From contig OX104127.1 of the NCBI GenBank assembly GCA_944470555.2, positions 66,859,646-66,923,645 on the forward strand: a stretch of 64,000 nt of DNA, written 5' to 3'. This stretch comes from Heterobilharzia americana (taxonomy: Eukaryota > Platyhelminthes > Trematoda > Strigeidida > Schistosomatidae). The translations under genes and the position numbers were made by a program. How positions within the stretch are numbered: the first letter of the stretch is position 1; each line of letters starts with the position of its first letter. The notes beneath the pieces are model-generated. The model worked only from the letters and a program-made list of their open reading frames with translations. It was not told where the DNA came from and did not search any database. Positions 56,485 through 64,000 of the stretch are shown one piece after another.

Positions 56485-57160
56485 GGAAATCTTTGATTTA
56501 CATCAGTCCGTGTTTGGTACTAACTTGAAATGCAAGTTGTACTGAAGTTCATTTTCAGCTACATTTTTACACCCACGCCACTAGACATTATGTTGTTTAC
56601 TGCAGTTCACTTACTCTCTCATTCACTCACCCACGTATGTGCGTAGATATACATGCATTCTTGTGCACAACTTGATATCAGCCTATTGTACTTCCCAGCT
56701 ACAACGATTAGCCCATTAACATCATTTTAATCATGTTATTATTTTTATTTTAATTATTACTTAGGTCACTTCCGGTGTTGTTTTTTTCAGTTGTTTTTCT
56801 CTTTCATCAAAATGATATAAATTTGCAGTAAGTTTCATCTACGCCAGTTTCAAATAGTCTGAATATCGTTATAATTGTTACAGTGATTGGCGCACTTTAA
56901 TAATGTTTGTTTCGAATAAAGTGAGTTGGATATTTTATTTAATCGAGTTAATGAGTTCCTCCTAATGTGCAATTACGTAAACTCTGAAGTGATTGATTCG
57001 GTTCGATACTTACCTAGTTTCATAACAAACTGGATATATAACAGAATGAACTTATTCAAATATTAACAGATTGTGTAGTACAGAATGCTTTTCAAATATC
57101 AGTCGTTTTCAGGGATAATAGCCAGTGATTAATCTTGATTAAAAATGATTAAAAAAGACT
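56485..57160. other. spacer of inverted repeat, left part
   Basis: AT-rich; no gene seen. Confidence 0.35.
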
Positions 57161-57164
57161 AGTC

Positions 57165-57245
57165 TTGTAGTTCATCTGGTAGAACACTGGTCCGGAGACC
57201 CATTGGTCAGTGATTTAAATCATTCCATGGCTAACATTCTTGTTC
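57165..57245 (+). repeat. tRNA-derived SINE head, second type
   Basis: TGTAGTTCATCTGGTAGAAC (box A-like), with a decayed B box (GATTTAAATCATTCC). Related to 33,778-33,860. Confidence 0.4.
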
Positions 57246-57249
57246 GGTC

Positions 57250-57600
57250 TCCAGCTATCACTCAGTAATAATCTTGAAACTACAATATAAATAAATAACA
57301 CAAAAAGGATAATGAGCTATGGCATGGTTCCTTTTGTCTGATCTAAATACATCAAACCTGATATAACAAGGTAACTGCAGTGAATAGAATGTCCAGGATT
57401 AATATTTTTGTAATAAGCTTGGCAGTGAAAATTGTGTTGATGAATAAATAAGCGAAATTATCTGCGATTTTCGAAATCAAGATTTCTGACTCTGTTCACC
57501 TTTAGCGGTTAGGTTGTTTTAATCAACCTGATGCTTATTTATGTCCGACATTCTGACCATTGAATTTAGGGGTTTGTGGGTATTTAGTGATTTTTCAAGT
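57250..57600. other. spacer, nothing recognised
   Basis: No supported feature. Confidence 0.3.
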
Positions 57601-57800
57601 TGATATTTATCATGGACTGGAATCAGTTGGAGGAACATTGGGAGCCTGGCAGCGCTGGGCAGCTGTTTCGTCCCATTGTGACACTCCTCAGCATTGCGCA
57701 CTAGTGACCCCGCCCCACGGGCCTCAAGCTCAGGACCTTCAGGTTCCATGACCAGGACGTTACTATTCAGCCACTGGGTCAGTATCCAGTGATCCATATT
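57600..57800. mobile_element. foldback F1 copy
   Basis: Left arm TATTTATCATGGACTGGAAT through GTTTCGTCCCATTGTGACAC, then the interior with GGACCTTCAGGTTCCATGACC; the right arm is mostly missing. The frames across it are by-products. Confidence 0.6.
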
Positions 57801-58000
57801 TCCAACTTCTTCCTATTCATGACATATCACGACAATCATCCAGTGTCATCGCTGAGCATTTGTCCTCACTGCCAACAGGTTTGCCCCACCGGTCACGACT
57901 ACTCATTGGAGCTTCGGAAATCACCTCTAGAAGCTAGTCACCAACGAGCACTAGGTCAGTTGAATTTGGAGCTCTGTGGAGATTTAGTGCTTTTTCAAGT
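57800..58000. other. spacer, nothing recognised
   Basis: About 200 bases of moderately GC sequence between two F1 copies; possibly part of an unrecognised repeat. Confidence 0.3.
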
Positions 58001-58002
58001 GG

Positions 58003-58125
58003 GTATTCTTCACAGACTGGAATCAGTTGGAGGAACTTTGGAAACCTGGGAGCACTGAATAGCTGTTTCTTCCTGCTATGAGACGAAACGTTCCTCTAAC
58101 TGATGTCAGTCCATGGTGAACACAG
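58003..58125. mobile_element. foldback F1, internally deleted
   Basis: Both ends are present (TATTCTTCACAGACTGGAAT and GATGTCAGTCCATGGTGAAC), but the middle is reduced to a few bases, leaving about 120 bp. Confidence 0.65.
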
Positions 58126-58214
58126 ACATGAAAATTTTTGTTCATTTCCCGTTTAGATGCATTTCACCTGGAAAATGAGGCTTTTACAAAACATATAATA
58201 CTTTCTACAAACTG

Positions 58215-58400
58215 AATACGAGGTGGAAGTCATGACTCAGTAGTCTAGTTAATTAGGCACTGCTATATGAATCAATAACTTCCAAGTTCTAGTGTTCATC
58301 AGACCTCCGTCACTCACTTGGATACAAGTGCAGCCAACTAACGAGTCCGAAATAAAACGAAACGCGTATAGTGCTTTCCATTGCTTGCTAACACCAACCA
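58215..58400 (+). mobile_element. S-alpha-like SINE with degenerate hammerhead
   Basis: Head CATGACTCAGTAGTCTAG; then CTAACGAGTCCGAAATAAAA and CGAAACGCG at about 58,338-58,368. Core 1 has one change (G5 to A), stem II partner GGAC is now AAAC, the GAAACGCG strand is intact, and the cleavage site is lost (TATAGTG). Confidence 0.6.
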
Positions 58401-58464
58401 AACTACTAAAACTTTCCCCTAAACTAAATATCAAGCAGATGAGTCGCCAACATTCATGGTCATC

Positions 58465-59810
58465 AATATTTTCATCATCATAGAACAGGGCATAGAATGG
58501 CAACCAACTCAACTCTACCTCAACTTCATCCACTTTGAAAAGGCCTCCCACAGCGTCCACCAACAAGTTATTTGGCAGGCAACTGCTCCAACACTATGCT
58601 ATACCACAAACCTTTGTCAATCTCATTCAACAACTATATGAAGACACCACATGCCAAGTAAGTCACAATGGCAGGCTCAGTGATGCCTTTGAAGTGAAGA
58701 CAGGAGACAGGAGACAGGAGACAGGAGTAAGACAAGGCTGTCTACTATCACCCATGCATGATATTTCTGATTGTGGTCTACTCGACTGGATGATGCAGCA
58801 AACAGTGAGGAGTGAGGAGCGAGAAGAGGGTGATGTGCTGGGTGGACCGAGAAAAAGAAAGTGGAAGATTTGGATTTCGCCGATCACCTGTGTCTAATGC
58901 CACACAAAGTTGGAGATCTAGAGGGGAAAACTAACAAGTTGAGAGAAGAGGCGAGGCGAGGCGAGGCAGGACAGGGCAGGACAGTGAAGGAAGAGGGGAC
59001 TTCAAGTGAACGTAGAGAAGACAGAGGTGATGAAGATACACAACCAACAACAACAACAACAACACAAACTGCATTCTCCATCAACGGGAGAAACTTACAC
59101 GGAGTAGCCTCTTTCACCTATCTAGGCAGCGTCATTCAACTACAGGTGGCACGGACAAGGATGTCAAAGCAACCAGGATCGCAAAACAAGACAGGCGTGC
59201 CTTCAGTGATGTGAAAGCAGTGTGGAGATCTGCTGCACTCCACCCAGCGTAAAGTTTGAACAACATCCGGATTTCCAACACCAATTCAGTCAAGTCAGTG
59301 CTCCTATGTGATGGTTGAGAGACTTGGTGCGTTACGAAAAGCATTTGCAACAAACTGTAGATATTGATGAACAACTGCCGACTAGGCTGACTCGTTACTG
59401 AAGCTCAGATGGATTGGATTGCCAGAAAGAATAGGCAGCAAGGAACCCTGACTGTCTGACAACGAAGCAACCAGAACCTATGGCTGAATGAATGTGCAGA
59501 AAGAAGTAGGGATTGGAGATGGATTGGATTGGATTGGATTGTGCATAGACTGAGAATACCGACTGGGGACATCACGCGCCATGCCATGCCATGTCATGCC
59601 ATGCCAGGTCGTTGAGTGGAACCTGAAGGGGGAACGACCCAAGTGAGGGTGACATGGAGGAGATGGTGTGAGGAAGAAATGAGAGCTTGTGGGCTGTCGT
59701 GGAGTGAGGTTCAAAAGATTGCAGAGAAGAGAGTGTAATGGAGATGTGCTACTGAAGCCCTATGTTCCACTAGGAACCCAAGGGATAAATAGTAATAGAA
59801 ATAAGAATAT
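58465..59810 (+). mobile_element. RTE 3' part (copy R8)
   Basis: From within the RT (IIEQGIEW, LYLNFI, PQTFVNLIQQLYEDTTCQVS, LSDAFEVKTGDR) to the 3' UTR end at CCACTAGGAACCCAAGGGA. This copy keeps the GVRQGCLLSP block lost in R2 and R4, so it stems from a different subfamily. Tandem GGCGA and TGCCA units occur at about 58,950-58,985 and 59,580-59,606. Frame-shifted and 5'-truncated. Confidence 0.85.
58535..58897 (+). pseudogene. RTE RT fragment with GVRQGCLLSP block
   Basis: 120 residues from the RT palm: IPQTFVNLIQQLYEDTTCQV, LSDAFEVKTGDRR with a short duplication of the GDRRQE codons (three GACAGGA units near 58,700-58,722), then GVRQGCLLSPMH. After this, WMMQQTVRSEE leads to a frame change, and the DFADHLCLMPHK equivalent of the catalytic block lies in the next frame (58,870-58,905), where the second Asp is replaced. 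Non-functional. Confidence 0.75.
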
Positions 59811-59814
59811 TTTC

Positions 59815-61170
59815 GTCGAAATACATTATTCAAAAATAGTATTTAACAGGCATTGCTCCGTTGTGAGATAGTTGCTAGATAATATTGCTCACATCTGATC
59901 ATATTCACCTAGCTCCGCTTACTTATCTCTCGTAAACCTTGGAAGTTTTCAGTCTTCACTGGCTGACTAGATGTTTCCTCTCTCTTTCTTCTTAAACTCT
60001 TTCCTACTCAATTTCGCACGCCATTTATCAACAGATCATTTGGAAGTTTTTGTGTGCATCAACTGGAGTGTTATTCGGTCAGAATTAATGAAAACATCTG
60101 AAACTTATTCATCGCTTGTGTGAAGATTTTAATATCACTATAGACAAATTAATGAAGCGATACCTGTCAGGTTAGTCAAACGGCAAAATATTTTATTTTC
60201 CAAATAGCCTTTCGGATACGATTTTCAATCGATATTCACACAGTTTTGAGACACAGCTTCAATAATTCAAGTTTCCACTGTTCTATTGAAGCAGGAGCAG
60301 TGGAATTCTCTAGAACCTCAAAAGGTAGATTTTCCTTGATATATTTGACGTTGACTCGACAAACAGTGATTCGAGTTTCAATCACTCCCTGCACTAAACC
60401 AAGTTATTTTATAGGACCATCACTGCATCCACCACTAAGGTATGATTGCATTCGTAGCTACAGATGAGTTTTTCACTTGATTCCTCACCCTTACATTATT
60501 TGGAGGTTCGGGTATCAGGGTGGGCATTACCTTGCAATCCAAACCCCTCAGGCTAGTGTAAGTGAGTCCTCCTGTCAGCATTGAACCTGGAAATCAGCGT
60601 TTGCCACTTGAAACCACGTAGAATAAAAAAAGTTACTAATTGGAGAAAATTTGGTTTTTTTTAGGCGGATGTTAAATATTTTTGAGGAACCAGGGACATG
60701 GTTGAAACTGCGAAGGGCGTTTAAACATGGAGACCATATTTCATTTAAAAATGACTAGTTCAATCCTTTAAATCGAAGACGTAAAACAATCAAATTGAAT
60801 ACCTGATATTTTGAGGCACACAAAATGTTTTGAACCCAGTCAAAACAACCAATCTGGTAATTTCCACTGAGTTACAACATGTCTCATCACTTATTAGACG
60901 GAGATAACTCATTAACACTCATTGACCAGAAAATAAACATAAATAATGAGGAACACGGGTCTTCGGTTACCACACATACTAATCTGTAGATTTCAGCAAC
61001 AGGATCACAATGATTAAAACAACAGATGATACTCTGGTTCGTTTGATATCAAGCTTATCACTTGTGTACACGAATAGATTCACCATACAGAGACGAAATG
61101 TTCAGGGAAAATGAAACTGGACAAATTACTTGAGATAACCGTTATATCAAGAGTCACCTGGTCTATGTGC
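59815..61170. other. spacer of inverted repeat, right part
   Basis: No supported gene; a 73-codon plus frame at 60,246-60,467 has no motif. No repeat of the window's families was recognised. Confidence 0.4.
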
Positions 61171-62284
61171 GAAAGTATCAGGATACACTGGGCAGACACG
61201 AGGTCTGGCGACCTCAGCACAACAATGAATGATACTAGCGACAGGTGTCTGAATGACTCTGATCTGGCTGGCAAAATCTGAAGATCAGAGTGAGTGATTC
61301 CTAGCTGGTCATGTCCTTCAGTGGCATATTTCAGAGATCTGGTGTCAGAGAATCAACTTCATGGTGTTTATTTAGTGGTCTCTAATGGAAATCCTGTCAC
61401 GGATAGAGTTGTGCAGTTGACGAACTGTTCATCTGTTGAGATTGTTAACGTAGACCATGATGTAGTTTGTTGATAGTGCGAAAACTGATCCACTAACTGA
61501 CTGAAGATTGAGTTGAATTACTTCATGTTGGTCAATAAATGTGTGTTATGCGCATTGTGAATATCATCGAAGTGGTCATAGGTGTAGTGTGGCTGGGATT
61601 CAGCCAATTTATTACTATATGAAAGTGATTGGATAATATGAAAGCTTGGGAAGTGTCATCATCAATTCGATATTTTGTCATTGGTGTCACAATACTTTCA
61701 ATAAGTGATTTGAAGGTGTCACAACGCACCTTGATCAAACTTTGAATTGCTTGTTATCAATAGATTTTGAGCATTGTTGCATCGTCTTAGTCCGACTTGA
61801 GTAGTAGGTAACAAGTTGTTTGTAGGAATGGAGTTTGTTGAATTGGCTGACATAGTTGACGAAGACTAGTCATTAATTTCCCACTGTACTACGGGAACCA
61901 TAGTTTCTAGGTTGATTGTAGCTAGAAACATGCATGTTACTTGATGATATATGGAGTATGAGAAGGGTTACCTGAGGGAATGTGGACGATTTGATCCCAT
62001 CTGCATCATTTATTGCTTTCACTTACCTTTCTGAACCATGAATAAGCTCATATCTTAGTCATATGCCTACAAATATATGCATTGAACACTTGACTCATTC
62101 TTGGTCTACTGTTGTATAAACTGTTGAACAACTGTTGCAGTTGCCCATCTAAATTCAATCCAGATCATGGAATTTTTAATATGTGTAGAACTCATATTGT
62201 GTTGGACATTACCACATGTCCACAATGTCGATTTACAATCATGGTGGTTCGTTTCTCGAGTGAGATGAAAAGTTTTTCCACTCA

Positions 62285-62494
62285 ATGTTGAAGTCAGAGA
62301 GAGAGAGAGACATGACTGACGCTATTGCTGGTGTTCAGATGGTGGTAATTTGTGATCGGAACAGTTTACTTACAAATCGGATTATTGTATTTGATAGGGA
62401 GATATTTAAGGAGGATGCCTGTGTAGGTGAAGCGATGTGGGATGCAATGAAGTCCCATTCAGTGGTTAAGCGAAATGCACATGCTCGTATGTAG
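62285..62494 (+). CDS. open frame in right arm, possible exon
   Basis: Mirror of the minus frame at 55,169-55,340, with the same residues. It begins within a GAGAGAGA strip; the more credible exon is 62,340-62,486, from an acceptor GGTGTTCAG to a donor GTATGT. No domain recognised. Confidence 0.25.
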   Translation: MLKSERERDMTDAIAGVQMVVICDRNSLLTNRIIVFDREIFKEDACVGEAMWDAMKSHSVVKRNAHARM

Positions 62495-62788
62495 TAGAAG
62501 TGAAGATATGAACTGGAATGGGGGTGAATAATTGCCAGAATTCTGTTGATCATTTTCTGAAACTCTCCTCTAACTCCACACATTGTTTGCAATGAAGCAT
62601 ACTCCTCTGGTTAACATGCAATAAATCATATTACTAAATAAAGTATATGGAGCTTTCTGATGTTTGATTTGAAACATCGAATCTCCTGAATCAATGTGGC
62701 TTTATGGCTGAATGTGTATTTTATTTACTGTCAATCGCTTACCTCTAATATAAATGTTAAGTGAGGAGGAAGAGATTTTGCCTTTCAG

Positions 62789-62924
62789 GTCTCAATTGTT
62801 ATTTGGATGCTTCTACTCACCGTCATTCAAAGTGATGCATCAACGTATTCGAAGTGTACTAAAAGGTTGGAGTTATTATTTAGGAGCTGTTTTACGAGAA
62901 GTTTAATCGTGAAGCGTTGTTCAG
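62789..62924 (+). CDS. possible exon of the cysteine-rich gene (right copy)
   Basis: Mirror of 54,731-54,866: acceptor GCCTTTCAG, donor GTGAGT, hydrophobic start, KCTKRLELLF and LIVKRCS. Reading through the donor gives a further 33 codons to a stop at 63,022, so an unspliced form is also possible. Same uncertainty as the left copy. Confidence 0.4.
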
Positions 62925-63228
62925 GTGAGTTGCTGTTTGATAAACCTTCTGGACATCCTTCACAATTTATTTTGTATATTGCTGATATAACTAGGAATAT
63001 GTCCACAATGTTGAAAATATAAACAGTGACTATTTGTGCGACTATGATGAGATACTGACTGAAGGCAATTCAATGGTTGTTCGTCAATTGATGACTCATT
63101 ATTGGAATCGTTTCTGCACCTGAAACTTCATTTCAAGGGTAAAGATGTTGACGTGAATGCAGGCTGGAGTTTGACGTGCGTCTCACTCTTTTTTTCTAAT
63201 TTCGAAATGAGTACATTTATTTGATCAG

Positions 63229-64000
63229 CCATCTTCCTCAATGACACTCGAAATAATTGATTTCGTCATCTGGAAACTGATGAAATTAGTCTATACAAAC
63301 CACACTCCTCACTATTATTCAGTGGTAAGAATGAGGTGGTGAGTTTACAAGGTATTTGCGAACTGCCTTCTTTTGGAGTATCGATGATTCGACGATGTCC
63401 GTGTTGTTCTTCAGCTTGATTCTCACTTTGCACTTTTGTCTAAGGTAATCGAGACATGTCTCCTGAATGAAATTCCGCAGTATAATAGTGATGTAGGTGA
63501 ACACAAGAAACAACCACCTCACAAGAAGGAGACTGAAATGTGCAAACTGTAAGTAGTTATTGTGGAAATCTATAACATCTGTAGAATAATGGATAATTAT
63601 AATGTCATGTGATTGGTGAATCAATGCACCGGTTGTTAGGGTGTGGTATGTTGAATGGTTGGAGGTAATCGGTGATAAGGCTTAACCCGACATTTTCGTA
63701 CTATTTTGCATTCGTCAGCTAGGTGTATCTGCAATCTCAAGGGAACTGATTTCACCTCGGATATTCGAATTCATTTCATCCAGTACTGTAGTCAGAGGTG
63801 AACTCTCTTTATAAACAATTCAGACTATATTAGTATCATATAGAATCTTTTCAATTTGACATCTCACAAACCTTGTACTTTTGAAGCGTAAATGAAATGT
63901 GTTCGTTATTTGAAAATGAATTACTTTGATCCCAACCATTTGATTGGCAAAAGAATTTAGGAAAGATCTACTTCCGTATTGAAGGCAGTTATATAATCTC
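63229..64000 (+). CDS. cysteine-rich spliced gene, right copy, runs off the window
   Basis: Exons 63,229-63,324 (96 nt, phase 0-0; or 63,290-63,324, 35 nt, phase 1-0) and 63,481-63,548 (68 nt, 0-2) with the same splice sites as the left copy: acceptors TTTGATCAG and ATTCCGCAG, donors GTAAGA and GTAAGT. They encode EIIDFVIWKLMKLVYTNHTP and YNSDVGEHKKQPPHKKETEM, ending in Cys-Lys. The two last exons (the Cys-rich tail) would lie about 0.8-1.2 kb beyond 64,000 if the arm continues that far. The two gene copies are transcribed away from each other. Confidence 0.55.
63655..63805 (-). mobile_element. S-alpha-like SINE in right arm
   Basis: Mirror of 53,850-54,000, essentially identical, in the intron of the right gene copy. 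It must predate the duplication that made the arms. Confidence 0.55.

Larger units (their letters stand above)
61175..64000. repeat. right arm of large inverted repeat (continues past window)
   Basis: Reverse complement of 53,655-56,480. The inner end is at about 61,175-61,200 (GAGGTCTGGCGACCTCAGC). Nothing in the last bases suggests that similarity ends at 64,000. Confidence 0.93.

Overview
The window reads as nuclear DNA of a blood fluke, most likely a Schistosoma species. The evidence is AT-rich DNA, short introns, tRNA-headed SINEs carrying hammerhead ribozymes of the schistosome S-alpha type, and several lineages of Penelope-like (PLE), RTE-clade and CR1-like retroelements. No bacterial gene, rRNA gene or intact tRNA gene was seen. 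Most of the sequence is a graveyard of mobile elements, many nested or cut.

Layout. 1-2.8 kb: a PLE 3' end (GIY-YIG endonuclease plus a hammerhead-like motif) joined to an RTE copy, both on the minus strand. 2.8-13 kb: old DNA with SINE pairs, foldback elements and one PLE relic. 13-16.2 kb: a long broken RTE copy (plus). 16.3-24 kb: PLE ends, an RTE 3' end with a roughly 62-unit tetranucleotide array, a CR1 relic, two PLE relics and another RTE 3' end. 25-27 kb: 5' half of a CR1-like LINE. 27.7-29.9 kb: the best preserved element, a PLE with an open frame holding reverse transcriptase and GIY-YIG domains. 30-40 kb: sparse, with SINEs, foldbacks and one likely host terminal exon near 35 kb. 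40.8-51.2 kb: CR1, PLE, RTE and TIR-element fragments. 52.4-64 kb: the spliced 3' part of an unrecognised cysteine-rich gene, and a large inverted repeat.

The inverted repeat is the most striking structure. Left arm 53,655-56,480 (or longer) and right arm 61,175-64,000 (running off the window) are nearly identical in opposite orientation around a centre at about 58,827, separated by about 4.7 kb of younger repeats. Exons of the cysteine-rich gene lie in both arms, so two divergently oriented copies are expected. On the left, the last four exons can be joined with matching splice phases to a stop codon; on the right the gene leaves the window.

The retroelements work in the usual way: PLE RT plus GIY-YIG, or RTE/CR1 RT plus apurinic-type endonuclease, copy RNA into nicked DNA. 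Here almost all are dead. Their self-cleaving RNA motifs are the most informative part: S-alpha SINEs occur repeatedly as head-to-head pairs, and both copies of one PLE family carry a hammerhead-shaped motif in which the usual C3-G8 core pair appears as G3-C8. All calls are from reading the sequence; no search was run.
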